Part shown: in pieces, positions 8,419-23,077 of the stretch
Layout: each line of letters starts with the position of its first letter
How positions within the stretch are numbered: the stretch's first letter is position 1
From: Anopheles merus
Taxonomy: Eukaryota; Arthropoda; Insecta; Diptera; Culicidae
Direction of reading: 5' to 3'
Length of the DNA stretch: 64,000 nt
Assembly (NCBI RefSeq): GCF_017562075.2
Contig: NC_054084.1
Location: 31,203,158 to 31,267,157 of the forward strand
The notes under the pieces: generated by a model
What the model was told of the DNA's origin: nothing
Databases searched by the model: none
What the model saw: the letters and a program-made list of their open reading frames with translations, nothing else
Translations under genes and position numbers: made by a program

Positions 8419-9338
8419 TGAGAGGAGCAGGAGGCGAGAATGGTTTGCCCAGCGGACCTACGAAAAAAAGGGACGAAGGAGGGGGCATCAACGGAGACGA
8501 CGACGACGACGACGACGGCTGAGAGGTACAAAGCGCGCGCAAAGAACGTGAGAAGAAGAGAATGTATTCAAATAACATCCGCTAGTTCAGGTTTTCAGCG
8601 GAAATTGATTTTTTTATGATATGTATAAAAATATTTCTCCATGCCTGCTTCTTTCAAAGGTTGGTGGTGTTTCTCTTTCTTCGTCGTTCGTCTCGCCTTT
8701 TTTCTCAGACCGAAGAAAGAAAAAGGGTTCCCTCCCAGTGCGTGTGTGGGGGGCGGGTTCAGACCGCAGCATCCAGGGAGGAGGAGGGTTGTGCTGCGCG
8801 TGTGTAGCCACATGTAGAGGCAGGAAAAAGAGGTCGCACGGGCAAGCCAGACAACAACAACACCGCGAAAGAGAGAGATATAGACATGGAACGCGGACAC
8901 ACAACGGCGATGGTGGTGATGATGATGATGATGGTTTATGCTGCGCGTTCTCTCTTGTGGTCTTTTGCTCCTGTCCATCCCATTTCCTGTGCAAACCGAC
9001 CATCCTTCCCAGCGCGCATCACACAACAACAGCGCCCGGGAGAGTGACCTCGGCGGCGCTTACACACATTGAGAGTCGTAGCCGTAGAGTTTAAGCGATC
9101 TTCTGGGATCGTTTTATTTCTCTTGGCCACTGCAGGGACACGGGGGGAGTTGGTTTGGGAGGTCGCTAATTATTTTTCACATCATTGCTTTTTAAACACT
9201 CTTCCCATCTATGTGCAAGAGAAGAAAGGCGTGGCACGGGGAAGAAAGAGGTAATATTGAACACGCACCAGGAAAATGGACACTCATACCCCTTGGAGCG
9301 TGTTTCCTCCGGTTTTGAGAGATTTTGAAACATTTTAA

Positions 9339-9357
9339 CACACACACACACACACAC
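9339..9357. repeat. CA microsatellite
   Basis: Uninterrupted run of about nine CA units in the putative aop intron. Confidence 0.8.
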
Positions 9358-11370
9358 TTGACTTTGACGATTCTCTTGGACAAGATCTGTCTCAGGATTG
9401 GAAGATCTTCATGCTCCCTTTGCACCCCCATTAGAGACACCTACTCACCTCCTTTTTTATGATCCTCCTCCTCCCAGACCAGCAAAAGACACAAAATGTG
9501 TCAAACATGGTTTTCAACTTCTGCCCCAAGCTAATGGTGTGGTGACCCATTCTCCATCGGGTCCAACGACTCGCAGCCAAGCACACTCACAGGTGGACAA
9601 ATATTTGGCCATAACACACTCGGCATGGGAGTTGAGTAGATGACAAGGTGTAGACGACGACGTAAAAGATGAATCCTCAACTATGCGTGCGTAAAATCGG
9701 GATTTAAGGTTTTGAAATCAAAAGCTGAGATCTCGCATGGTCCCATTCCACTGCGACTCTATATATCCCAGGGACTCTCTGCAAACACACTCGTTTGATG
9801 TTCTTACATTTCAAAGTCGCCGAATCGGAGTAGAGTTCCCCCGAAAAGTATGAGAATTGCAAATGCGTTCCCAACTTCCCCGTGTGTCGATGACACAATC
9901 AAACGATCGTGATCTGTGGGCTTTCTCCCTCTTCCACTCTCCCGTCTTCTTTAACCAAACACATCCCTAACATCTCGCCGAATTCTGACTTCTTCCCCAT
10001 CGAACGCAAAAAAGACCATGAACCTTTGCTTCTTCCTTGCTTCGGCTAAGCTAAACTAATGTTTACGCGCATCTTTGACTCCCCACGCGTGTGTGTGTAC
10101 TGGTGGCGGTGTTTTTGTTATTCAAATCCGGCATCGGCGATAAGACAAGCACAACGCGATCGTCGTCTTCGTCGTCGTAGGGGATCGGAAGAGATCCGGG
10201 AGAGCCTGGCCTGAGTGAGTGCGCGAATGATTAGAATAAACAAACCTGAATTTAGCACCGGTTCTAAGCGACAAACAATCGATCCCCTGCTTCTCCTCAC
10301 CCTCTCCCTTCGACCTTCTACAGGAAGAGAGGGAGAGCATACTAAATTTTGGAATTAAAGATTAGAACATCTCCCCGTCCCCAGGGCGGACAAAAATCGC
10401 ATCCGGACGTGAAAGAGGATGCTGCCAGGAGAATTCAATAAATATGGCCAACAAGTCTAAAGATCACGCTCTGCACTTCTTCTTATGGATCCGCGAACGA
10501 AAACGAGCGTTTCGCACTATCAACAAGCGGAAATGCTTGTTCTGATGCACACAAACACACACACACTTACTCTCGCATAACTCGTCTTAAAAGGAACAGA
10601 AAAAACCACATCTTGAGCAAACGATCAACATCATCATACACGGAAAGATTCTATTAATAAACTTGTGTATATGCATCGTCGTTCCCGCCCCGAGCACCAC
10701 CAGAAGAACCAAAATCTCATTGCAAAACGCCACCAAGCAAGACTAAGACTCATGCGGATCATTTGTATGTGTGTGTGTTTTGCTGCTGCAATGTTTCATA
10801 GTCATAAAGCGAGCGCACAAGTTCCGCTAAAGCGCAATGCACTTACCCCATGGCATCCCGCATCCCATCATCTTCTGACAACTCTTTGCCTTCCCCCGGG
10901 GGCGTGCGATCATCTTGCACGAATTGTACTGCAACTGCAGCAACAGCGGCTTTGCACTTGCCTTACGAATCCCATTTCAGATCGCGCTTTTTTGCTTTAT
11001 TTTCTTCGGTCTGGCCTCTCTCTCTCTCTCTTGCTCTCGCCCCACAGAAGAAGTCGTAATCGCAAAACCTCGATCAGGAAGTGGCATTAATGTGCATCTT
11101 CCTGCACTCACCATAGTGGGGGACGCCTCTCTCTCTCCGCACAATCAAGAACGGGAACGGAGCAGCAACAGCACCACCAGAACGGATCCACCAAATGCGG
11201 ATCCATTGCAGAGTGTGTGCGCGCAGGCATTCTTTGCCATTCCTTTCCACACACAGACGCGGGATTTCCCCCGCCATATTGGGGGTTTGCCGAGAGAAGA
11301 GGGTGCATCAACCGAATCACTCGCGCAACACTCGCATTCCACTGCCCATGATCTCCTGCGGCCTCTTGAA

Positions 11371-11385
11371 GGGGGGGGGGGGGGG
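11371..11385. repeat. (G)15 mononucleotide run
   Basis: Fifteen consecutive G on the plus strand, followed by GAGA-like sequence. It is the longest of a set of G/C homopolymers in this intron. Exact length is also prone to sequencing error. Confidence 0.8.
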
Positions 11386-14300
11386 AGAGTGGAGGAGCCC
11401 AGAGGTTGAGCAGGATGAAGGAAGTGTACGGCGATCGTACGTACGTACAGCAACACATTCGCGATCGCGAGAACTCGGGCTTGAAGAATCACGGAAGCAG
11501 TAACACCGCGCAGCAGCCGAGAGTGTGTTTCTTCACTCACTTGCCCCCTGTGTTCATTCTTCTCATTGCACTTCTCCCTAAAGGGGTTACCGTTTTTTGT
11601 TGTTGTTGTTGCTTCCCTTCCGAGTGGATCGAACTCTAGCGAGCAGCGTGGTGCTACAGTTTCCAGCGCGCTTTTTTCCCACCGGAACCCGATCAGGGGC
11701 GGGATCATCAGCCCAGGACATTGAAATCGCGCAAGACCGGAGAACCTGCTGTCCGTGCGGGAAAAGAGCTTCTGTCACGCAGAGTGGAGGAGGAGGAGCA
11801 GGAGGCGAAAGGAGTAGTCTTCTTCTCGAGATCTCTCTTCCACATTATTGACCCTTTGAGTTTTTTATTTGTGTGTCCGGTTTCTTCCTTGTTCGGAGTT
11901 CAGGAAGAGGTAAGATGTAGCTGGGAACTGAGGAGCCTGGAACGTATATTTCAAGCTTTTACGCCCGAAGGCGCATTGGAAGGAAAGGAAAGAGCAGAAG
12001 GGCAAATGAAACATTCCTTCCCGGATCCAAGGCGGAAGAAGAACTATTGCAGGGCAATACACAACACGATATCGACGGCCAACAATAAGAGGTTGGCCAA
12101 CGGAGCTAGTGATGAGGGTACAAGCACACCGCATGACGAATGATGAATGTTTCGTTCTCACTTGTGACGTGAGTATTTCTTGTTGAACGAGGAAACAAAT
12201 CCTTCGATACACTGGTAAAAGGTGAAGAGAAAAGCAAAGAATACACAGTCTCTTTACGGTATGCAAAAAAACGAGCTTGAAAAGAAGATCAGGAGATCTT
12301 CTGGATGGTGGAGGTAAAAGGATCTCTCATTAGACGCTCTATTCAATCCGGAACCGCGTGTGTTCTTCTCATTTTGCGCTGCCTCTTCTTAGACATCTCC
12401 GTCTCCCCATAGGAATTGGCAAAGGAATTGCAATGTGCTCAGTCGTCCAATGTGCTCCCCACTCTCTGCGGCTTCGTCCAATCGCTTCGGGCCTCTTTAA
12501 GGTTCTGCTGAGCGCGTCTGCGTAAGATGACTTCTTTCTTCCCATCAAAAGGGATGACCCTCCTCCTCCTGTACCTCGGAACCACAGAGCTCCTCTCCAC
12601 AACCAAAAGAATGCTGTTGTACGCTGGGGCTATGCAGAGGTTGTTGTGTGTTAATTTTGTGTTTTACTTATTAAGTCGCGTTCGTTTCCGCCGACAACTC
12701 CGGCTGAGGAGACAGAAAATAGTCTCCCGCCCTCTCCTTGGATCTGATGATGCTGGCACGGTGGATTTTCCCCATTCGTTGGCGCTTAAAACCAGCCGCC
12801 AGCCAGCCAGCAGTAGAGAGAGTAAGCGAAATATGAGAACAACATAGGCAGGGGGGCCTCGCCTCCTCACCGGTTTTGGAACGGAGTGATGCTCACACCT
12901 TACCCCATGGTTAATGAGCGAGAAGAGGAAACGAGCAGAACGAGCAGTCTCGCTCTCTTCTCCCCCCCATTCCGCAATTATGTTACCCCTTTCTGTTCCC
13001 TGGGACAGATTTTGCGGTTGCCTCGCTGCTGTTCGTGGAACGCGCAGAACCTGCCCGAGCGCGCTACCGTTCCACTAGAAGAACGGGAAGCTGGGCAGTG
13101 CGAAAAACAGCATCAACGCGAAGATTGCCGGACGTCAAGAAAGAGAGCTCTCGACCATATAGAACCGGTTTAAACGGAAACCAAAATGATATTATAAATA
13201 AAGTTCATGGTGCGTGCGTGTGTTTATGGTTGGAGGTTTCATCTTTGACTTCTTTCCCCGTGTGGTTTTGTTGGATAAAGGTAGTGTTGTTTCCTCTTTC
13301 GTCGGATAGTTTCAGTTCAACATATTCCACACAGGAGGAGCTCTCCGTTAGGGTCAAGCTGATGGCTTGAGGACTTGATGATAAGAGCTCAGAGTTTCGG
13401 TACACTCCTCAGATGCTTCTTACGATCATTTGGACCACTTGCCCCGTAGGCTCAGAAATTGGAGTACAACAACTTTGAAGTCACACTCCCGGATGTGAGC
13501 CCCTCTGTAATTAAGCGATAATCGAATTCGAACGAACCTGTTTGCTCTGTCCCTTATGCCAGACAGGGATCTTCCCAAGCACAGAAGATGCTGTGTATCA
13601 TTACACCCATTCCATCCTGCTGCCGCCTGGGGTATTTGGTGTGGTTGTCCTCCCTCTGATACCGTAATTACCCTTCGGAAGGACTCTCCAACCAACTCCT
13701 TTCCCTTCCATAGCTACTGATCGATTCACGGACTGAGAAGTAGCGGTGGGAAAAGGAAGTCATTAAAATAAGTACACAACACAGACGAGACGACGACGGC
13801 GGCGGCGGCGGCGACTGTGTCAGAATCAGAAGATCGCGCCGTAGCGAGCCGGACCGACGATGTAACGGTGGTTTTAAGTTTGCGTCACAACATGCATTAA
13901 CATCGATACAACGGACCGATTCACAGAGGGAGGAGAGGATCGATCGGGGGAGCTCTCTGTATTTACGATCGCACTAATAGTACACACCACAGAGATACCT
14001 AACTCTCCAAACTCTACGAGGCAGAAGTATGTTCTCATCGAATGAATATTTACAAAAATGCTAAACAAAACCACCACCACCACAGGTCCTCCTCCTCTCA
14101 CCATCCATGCAAACCAATCCACCCACAGCAAAAGCAGCCGGGAGGCTGCTTGTAGTAGGAGGATCAAGTTTATAAATCACACGCTTCGCGCAATTGCTTT
14201 CCGTTTTACCGGAAGATCTTCCCCAACCGCGTGTATAGCTCCGAGTAATGCGAGTAACCTTCAAATGAAAATGAAAATTGCAATCGACTAGTACTACCGC

Positions 14301-15793
14301 GCGCTTTGGAGAGTTGTTTTGGGGAGGAGAAAAGTGTGAAGGGTGAATTTAGGATCCAGCCGGATTAAAATACATCTCACTCGGGAGGGTTTTGGTACGA
14401 GTTTGTCTGGATTGTTCTTGGGTTGGAGATAAATATTGATTCCCAGTTTCTCACATTGCTTTTTATCGAGTACTCGAGTGGAATGTAAGTCTAAGCACAG
14501 GAAGTGAGAGTGTGTATTGGCGGCTTTACTAAATGTGCAAACGAGGAAACGTGATGTTACACACTACCTTTCCGTAGAGAAGTACCTAACATCGGCGCAG
14601 GTACTGGGTGGTCAGTGTACGGCTTTGATATTTCTACACTCCATTCTCGGGATGGTAAACCGTTTCCTGTAGCAAACAGCCAGAGCCAGAGCAAGAAGTC
14701 AGGAAATGGCGCACTGATCTCAATTCTCGATCTCGATCGATCGCTGATCAAGCTTTTATAAACAGGGGTGAGACAGCAACATGAAGCGACAACAGGAAGC
14801 GGGTGTGCGGAAAGATGGAAGATGATAGTGCGGTGTGCCAACCGCACACCTTTTTCGCCCCGGTGTGTGCTCGCTGGAATTGCGTGGATCGCGCGTCTCT
14901 TGATCAGGGGGGTTCTCACAACGCGCGGAACTCAACTCAACGATCATCACCGATTGTGTTTGAAGTTCTAACTCTCAACGATGTTTTGCCCTTCCCTTCA
15001 ACCCTCACCCCTCAAACCCCCCACAAGAGGGTGTGTAAAAAGGGGTGGAAGACGAAACGGAACAGAACAGATTGTAAAACGTGTTGGTTATGCTGGGGCT
15101 CGGCCTAAACAGCATCCACCATTACTCGTTTAGGCTTAAACTTCCTTAAAAATGTTTGCGGCTGCCGTTCGTTTGCCACTACACCCGCCGTCACCACCAC
15201 ACCTTACACCACCTTTATACGATCTCTCATCTCATTTGCATTTCGTTAAGTCGGCGCGCGGGGGATTTGGCTTTTTTCTCTTCTCCCCTTGTCAGTGCGA
15301 GTGTGTGCTGCCTGCTTCCCGTGTGTCTGCCACCGTCTTGTGGGTCTTTTTCCGTCTTTCGGAGGGAACAGGGTGGGGTTTTTGAGGAGAAATGAAGCAA
15401 GCTCCATAGAGAGATAGGTCCCCTAGTCGGGAGTTCGGGTTCGTAGGGGATGGGATTTTGTCCATCCATCCGTTGTTTCAGTAATAATATTTTGTCGTTA
15501 ATGTCGGTCCTTATGTGTCCTCTCCGTAATAAAAAAAAACGATCCCTTGCGGCCGGGGAATGAGACAGTTTTATTTTTTGGACAATTTTGCTTCTTTCTC
15601 CACCACACACCACAGCAACGAAACATGAAGGAACCAGCCACAGGCGAGGGAATGGTGGTAATGATTGTTTGCTTTCTTGTCCTTTCCAACCTGTGAGCGC
15701 GTTTGCTTTTTAAGCGCACATTTCTGGAAGTGGGATGTACGTACTGGAGAAGAGAAAAAAACACGCACAAATCTCAGCCCTTCCTCCTCCTCC

Positions 15794-15816
15794 CACACAC
15801 ACACACACACACACAC
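15794..15816. repeat. CA microsatellite
   Basis: Uninterrupted run of about eleven CA units preceded by a CT-rich stretch. Confidence 0.8.
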
Positions 15817-18800
15817 CCCTTCCTTGCTGTGGAATGTGCGCGCAAGATGAATAGAGATTGTGTTTGGTACCGCATTGGCGAGCGCACGCACATCTTAGCT
15901 TCTCCACGCTGTGTATTTGTTCCCACAGCGTGGCTTGGAGAAGTAGACGTGTCGACGTGACGTAACGCGATCGCCGCCGGCACACACTTTACCATACACA
16001 AACGGCTCATCTCGCTTGCCACCGCTGTTCACTACACCACTCGCGTGTAAGTAAACGTGAGTGTGTGCCACGCTGCCATTTGTACAGCAAACTACAGGTA
16101 GAGACGCCCTTTACCATCCACGCACACACAAGTCCGCCATTTGACACCTTCTGTCATCTCTGGGGACTCAAAATCTGCTTTCCGATTGGAATATTGACCA
16201 CCAGCACGAGCACAAATAACGCACAGGTGTGTGTACTCCTCAGGGCGACACAAACGAAAAGCAAAAAAAAAAAGCAAAATGTGTGTGTGGCGTAATGAGG
16301 CGTTTTAAAAATCAATTTCTCTCCTAAAGAGGAAATTAATCTCGCTCGCGCAAATTAACCGATTAAAACGCTTCAATCGCGTCGTCCATTAAACTAGGGC
16401 AGGCACACTACACACACGCACACTAAACGGGTCGATTACTTGAGCCGCAACGAGCGGATAATGACGCAACGCCGAGACTGCGGGAGTCTGTGTGTGCGAA
16501 TGAGTGTGTGGGGAGGAGAGTCGGCTTATTCATTTCCGGTTGGCTGCTGTGTGTGACTAATCATCGATCCTTCCCGCTTTGGTCGCCGTAAGCATGATGG
16601 AGAAACGCTTAATCCTCTGCGAAAGCCGCACAACAAATGTATGCGAGTGTCTGCTGGGGCATTTTACGGACACGCACACACAGACTTTGTTGGATATTCT
16701 TTTGCTTCCTTCAAAATAAATTAGGAAAGCGTTGAATAACTGTGAAACGAAATAGACGCCGCTGTCAAACACTGAGCGCAAACAACAATCTTATTCCATC
16801 CCTAAGTAGACACCACGCGGTATGACACGATCTATCTGCATTCTGAGCTGGGGCCTCCGATGCGTGCTGTCAGATCAGCCTGAAAGAATGGTTTTATCTG
16901 TGTGCCTCTTTCGCTCGTTCCGGGTTGGAGCGAAATGGATCGAAATTGTCATCATAATTTCGTCACACTTGGGAGAAAGAAGAAGGTGTGTTTGGCATTC
17001 TTCTTGTCATTTAAGAATGGAAAAAAGAATTGGACTTAAAAAGCTGACACCTTTGGATTTAGAGCGGGTTGATGTCAACACAACAATGCTGTATTCATCT
17101 TTAGGTCTTTAGGAGAGAAAAGAGATGCCCCCCCTCCCTACTAAGCCGCTCTGGATAGAAATGCGTCACGGAATGTCGCACCATATTTCGCGCAGCGTGC
17201 CCCCATCATCCATATCATTCCCGGATCTTCATGTCTCGCGCTTTGGGGGATCATTGTTACTTCAATAAATTAAGCTATGCCTGGTGCTTGGTGTACACAA
17301 CAAAAGGTTACTTAATTCCGTTTTGAGACTATGAGCCTTAAGAAGATAGTAGAGGGATTTGTGTGACATTTGCGCTGCGCCTTAACCCAGACGGGTGGAC
17401 GTCGTCGTGAGCTATTCTGAGTTCCGCTTGAACGTGAGATTGCTTGGCGTCTCCGCCGTGTGTATTTCGTCGAGATAGAGGTGCAGCCACAATAACTGTT
17501 GCATAGAGGGTAGAGGGCTCGTTTGGACTTCCCTTTGAGCATCAGAGTGTTACGTCAGACAGAGAGTACTGGTAGTAGTAGTACCTCAACGCCAACACAC
17601 ATTGTGGGCAGATTTCATCTGCCGACGACCACAGGCCGTATGAAAACGAAACAAAACCCTCTCCCTTTCACACACCACACGATCATCGCCAACGATCGTA
17701 CTGTTGGTGGTGGTAGCGAGAGGGGCCGCCCATTACGTCACGATGTCGGCTTTTCTTCAATAGTGCTCCACACAGTTCCGCTGGAGTTTGCTGTTGCGTG
17801 GTTACTTGATTACCTTTACACACTGTGCCACCATCTCCATCCCCAAAAGCCCTCTCGCTCGCTCTTTCTCTCTCTCCTGTCTCGTCGGTTGATTACGAGA
17901 CATGAGCCGGGGGCAAGAGGCAAGACAGAAGACAAATCTGAAAAAAGGTGCAATTTTTCATAAGACGTAGGCGGTTGGTTGGGGATGAGAGCGCTGGAAG
18001 AAAGCAGAAGAAACGCGGCATGCACGCACCCGTAACAAACGCAACGCGCAGAGAGCGAAATAAAGAAAGAAAGAGCGCGCAAAACGGAGCGCTGGAAAGT
18101 CGGTCAAACGTTTTAAAATTCATATAACACGATTAAGTAACACTCCCTCCTGCGCTCCAACCACCGGGAGTCGTCAGACACACTTCGGAGGTTGTTTTTT
18201 TGTTGCTTTCGGTGAGGTATAACGACGTTGATTACCCGATGACAAACCGATCGACTTGACGGTGTGCCGCTTTTCCGGTTTGTGAGGCATGCGTGGAAAC
18301 ATACACACTCACACATCTTGGAGAAGAGTGCGGCGATCACGTAATTCACCTTCCATGTATCCCGGGTACTGCGCTACATGGACGACCTAAGGTACGATCA
18401 TGCCAACTCCAATCGGGATTAATTTGAGTAATAATGAATCGCAAACAAAACCAAATCTAATAATTTGTGAGAGCGCTAATTTATTTAACGTCTCCGACGA
18501 GTTCCAATTTCTAATCGACCTTCAATGCTCTTCTCGTGCACGCCCAAGACAAATAGTTTCGCGGTAGCGATCCCACATCCCTCTTCTTCCCTGCCTGTTC
18601 TATTTGACAGCTCACCGGGCAGTTGTTTATAAACAACGGAATGTGTAGAGCTGTAGGTGTACACACTCGGGCGCCTGCTTCCTGACCTCGGAGGTTGGAA
18701 TTTGTGATCTTCCTGTTAGGCGTACACTCCCTCCCCTCCAAGCAGAGAACATGACCCAGAAGTATTTCCAAAAAATTTGCGTCATTTTTTTTCCTCCTCC

Positions 18801-21594
18801 AACCAATCGGATTTTTGGGCGGGAAGGGAACATCGGGCAGTAAAATTAATGACCAGCCAGACATCGGCCCCCACAGGCCAGCTAAGGTGCAAACAGAGAG
18901 GGAGAGGAGAGACCGCTCGCTATGGGGTTCGCATCCGGGGAATTTCTCACACCGGATGGAAGATAAATCGCGCCAACCGAAGAAGGGGAATGGCTCCATA
19001 CGACCAAAGGTTCCCCAAACTCCCTGAACTCACGCGCGGTCGACTTCGTGGCTTTATAGCATCACACAGCATCATTTCTCTCTCGTTCGGCGCATTGGGG
19101 GTCGCAGCCTGGGGGCAATTAATGGACCGGAAAGCGCTGTCGAACTCCCCACGGGTGTCGATCACGGGTGTCGCATCGAGAGAGCGTTCCCGAGGTCAAC
19201 CGGTTGTAGTTGTTGTTGTTGCCCCGACAGAGAGAGGTAAATCCCGGTTCGACGCCAAAAGACGCAAGAAAGGGCAGCAGCAATCCCGTCCCGGCCGGAA
19301 ATAGCAAATAAAAGTTAATATTTCAATTTTTGGACTGGCCAGAGTGCGCGCGCGGGTGTGCAGCAGCAGCCGAACTGTAAATCTGGAAAGAATAGGGGCT
19401 GAGGACGCCAGCGGAGTGTGTGGTGCTTGTGTCTTGCCTGTGCGTTTGGCTCTCCTAATTAATACACCCGGCGGCGCCCCACCACTATCTACTGCCGCGC
19501 GCGCGTGTGTGGACACACCAGTGCCGTGGCCTCATTTCTTTTAGGGACGGGAGATAATTTGAGACTTCCCGTCGTAGCACAGACACGACGCCCGTCCGAG
19601 TGGATGGTGTTGAGGGCGAGAGAGAGTGGGTTTTTCATTTCATCCTTTTTCTTTTTAAATTGGAACGCAGTCCAAATTGGTATTGGGCAAGAATTTGCCC
19701 AACGGCAATGTGCATTCTCGGCTTGTTCAGAGACAGCCACTAACAGAAAGGCTCCAGAAGAGGCGGGGAGAAGGGGGAAATAAAATAAAAAACGAAGGGG
19801 TTAAAGCGAACAGCAGCATGATGATAATAAAAGACGAAAAAAAAGAAACACAAACGCACAGACACTCATCATCTCGCCATCGTTTTCGTTGGACAAGATC
19901 AAAAATCAATTTCCTCAATTTTGGCTCCCTGCTTCTTTTTTTTTGCCAAAAACTGGTGCACACACACATTGCCAACGGCTGACGTCTCCCGACAACAGAC
20001 TGACCCCGGCCCCACACACTACTCTGTAGGGGGATGGAGAGCGACATGCTTTGCGCATAAGGAACGAACGAAGGAAACCGGATATTACTACTCTTACTAA
20101 ATCTATAAACATTTTCCTGTCCGATTTTCATTCGGTTCATAGCATTTTGTGTGCGTGCGTCCAACCCCAAAACCCACCCTCTTGTCAGCTTTGTGAATGC
20201 GAAATTGCAACAAGCAAACACACGCCAACATCGGGTGAAGTGTTTAGTAGTGTATGGGGGTGGGGAATTCGAAAAAGGGAAATGAATTCGACCGGCGAGG
20301 AGAAGGCACCAAACCGGAAACGGCGAGAGAGGTGGTAAGGCTGGACACAGGAAACGGTACGAAAACGGCACAGGAAATGGAACCCGGACCGAAGGATAAG
20401 CGGGATCGATAGGGGGAAGGGTGGACTTGTTGGAGGTTGTAGTAGTAGGGCAGAGAGCACATCCTTTTTTTCAAATTGACTCGAAAAGGATACAAAAAAA
20501 AGAAAACTTATACACACATACACCGACAAACATACCGATACATATATATTATCGTGATGCTGTGGGGGAGCGTTTGGAAGGGCCGTCACGATGCATTCGT
20601 GCATCATGCAGCTGAAAATAAATGCACTGCCCACCCCCAAAAAGCACCTCCACCTTCTTTCTCTTTCCCTCTTGTGGGTAGTTGCATTTGCATGCAATTT
20701 AGTTAGTTCAATAGCGCGTCGAGAAATATTGGCAAAGTGCGTATTGATGCTCCTTTTTATATTTGGTTTTAGTCGAACTGAATAATAACAATATTGCTAT
20801 GAGAGAGAGTGTGTGAGAGCGAGAGAGACCATAAACAAAGCTGGAGCTTTAAAAAATTATGGATACATGTTGGAGCCCCCCCCTCCCCCTCCTCCAGCCG
20901 AACTCCGTTGCCAGAAGAGTTTTGGTTTTATGTATTTTAATTTCCACACCCTGTATGTATATTTGTATTGAATCGGGGCCTGATATTACTGCTTTTTTTT
21001 CGATTGCCCTTTTGTTCCGGTGCCCGGAAGGTATCATGCCATCAACACACACACATACACAATGCGCTCTTCCCTTTGTATGGTGGGCGCGCATTTATGA
21101 TCACTTTTTGTATAGTCCTGCGACCGGAACCAGTCTCTCCCTACCGGCCTGCAGAGAAAAGAGGGAAAGTGGGGACTGGGAAGAGTGGGGCGGAGGAGAA
21201 GAGCAAGCATGTAAAACATACATCCATAAATACACCTCCAATCGCGCGAGGACACACACACATGCTGCCCCCGGCCGCCCTTCATTGACGACCGGTAATG
21301 AAAATGGCCGGTAATAAATTTGGGCAAGCACTGGTAAGGGTTGGCAGGGGTAGTGGTAGAAGAGGGAGGAGTAAAAAGGGAACACAGTGGCAAAAACAGA
21401 GCAAACATAATCGCTCACTCGCATGAAACGTAATGATAATGGGAAACCGGGACCAATTTCCGGAAGTGCACGCGCGAGGAGAGAAAGAGAAAATCAATAC
21501 AAATTTATGAACTCGTCGCACACAGGCAGACACAGGCTTCATCGCATTATTTACTATCGACGCGGGGGCGGCCATAAGGTTGACACACAGTCGC

Positions 21595-21621
21595 CCACAC
21601 ACACACACACACACACACACA
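21595..21621. repeat. CA microsatellite inside the ETS-site cluster
   Basis: Run of about thirteen CA units between the palindromic ETS sites at 21458 and 21636. Confidence 0.85.
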
Positions 21622-22337
21622 TTCGGGATTTCTAGTTCCGGAAATGGAAAAACGGACGACGACTTCCCCCACGAAGGTAAGGGGTCCTCCGAAAGGGCGG
21701 AAAATATTCGTACATTTCCGGATCATGGAATGGTTCCCTCCTGTGGAGATGTCGAGCAAAAGGGAGTAAGGTAAAGGGAGGCAGGTGGTAGTGAAGGTAA
21801 AAATAAATACGGCACACACACACACCAATGTGGATGAAATCATGTGGCCCCAGCATGCCCCAACAAACGCCGCGCGCTCCACACCGACCAACCGTTCAAC
21901 TCAGGTATTATCCCACCACCACCACCACCAGTCAGGTCCGGCTGGGGGCTGCGGAAATGGTGAAAGAAGATTTATTGCCCCGGAAGAGATAAGTTCTTGT
22001 CGACGGAGCAGTCAGTCGGCGGCGTCGCTGCTGCCATTCGTTTTATTGGTAGCGGAGATCGCGCGCTAGCGATATAAATTCGCGAAGCCTTCCTTTTTAC
22101 ACCACACAGGGGAAGAGGAGGGGACTCGGGACATGAGTGCACAAGTGCACCGCCGGCTACAGGGCGGTGGTATCCAAAACCAAGCAACAGCAACAACAAC
22201 AACAAAAAGAGAAAGGAAAGGAAGTGACGAACCAGCGACACAAAACGGACAACAGAAACACACAAAAAATGGGACCACCGGGCGGGCCGGCGATTCGAAG
22301 GTTCGAAGGTCGTCTCCATGCGGCACAAAACCCGCCA

Positions 22338-22360
22338 AACACACACACACACACACACAC
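22338..22360. repeat. CA microsatellite abutting tandem TTCCGG sites
   Basis: About eleven CA units ending directly at TTCCGGTTCCGG (22361-22372). Confidence 0.85.
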
Positions 22361-23077
22361 TTCCGGTTCCGGATGTCGGCCCGTGCCCAGAGAGCCGGTG
22401 CGCGCATAAAACGCTCATGCAAAAACCGTTTTGCCTATCAAGCCCCACCACCACCACGCGCGATGCGATGTCTTGCGCCAGCGTGCGTTTCCGGAAGCGT
22501 AACAAACCCTCCACCTTCCGTACCACGTGCGCCATGCTTTTTTGTGAGTGTGCCAAGTGTGTGCGTCTCCAGCTCGGTGCGAATTCGAAAAGAAAACGGT
22601 ACACGAGCAGAGACAACACACACCGAATGGACAAGCAGTTCCGTTGTTGTTGCTGTGAGACCGCGTTATTATTATTTACGTCAACGCCGCGATCACCTGT
22701 GTGTGTGTGTGTGATCAACCCCATTGAGAAAGGGAAGGTATGAAAGGGGGCAATGGTGGGTTTTTTTGTAGGTTGGCTGATGTTGTTGTTTCGGTACACA
22801 CACACACATAATCATGTTCAAGCAATAAAAAAGCTTCGTTTTTGTATCGGCGCGCGCGAACGCGGAAGGAGAAGAATGCAAAAACGGCAAACTGTGTTAC
22901 CCTCCTTAGTGGAGGATTCGGGTGGAGTGGGAGGTGATTATTGAACACCGCACAAAACAAATCATAAAACTGCATAATGCAATGACAGTTGTGCGATTTT
23001 TAATGATGAAATACAACGAAAGGGAAATATAATCCGAAGCAGCGTCTTGCTTTTAAAGGACTTTAGGCGGCAATCAT

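Larger units (their letters stand above)
21015..22496. promoter_or_regulatory. Candidate ETS-site cluster (possible aop intronic enhancer)
   Basis: Ten loci of CCGGAA/TTCCGG, the strong ETS core: 21015, 21024, 21124, 21458, 21636, 21716, 21980, 22361, 22367 and 22489. The ones at 21458, 21636 and 22489 are palindromic TTCCGGAA, and 21458-21467 continues to CCGGAAGT, the classical high-affinity site. At equal base frequencies fewer than one match to the six-base core is expected in this length. ETS repressor and activator (Yan, Pointed) share these sites in flies, so an autoregulatory or Pointed-responsive element is a reasonable inference. Confidence 0.35.

Noticed and set aside
14720..14762. 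Minus-strand TATAAAAG near 14.76 kb as an alternative promoter
   Set aside because: The nearest Initiator (TCAGTG) is about 45 bases downstream, too far for a canonical TATA-Initiator pair.
21972..22805. Minus-strand frame of 277 codons, longest in the non-coding part
   Set aside because: Full of CVCVCV, LLLLLL and HTHT stretches translated from microsatellites, overlapped by similar-length plus-strand frames, no domain.
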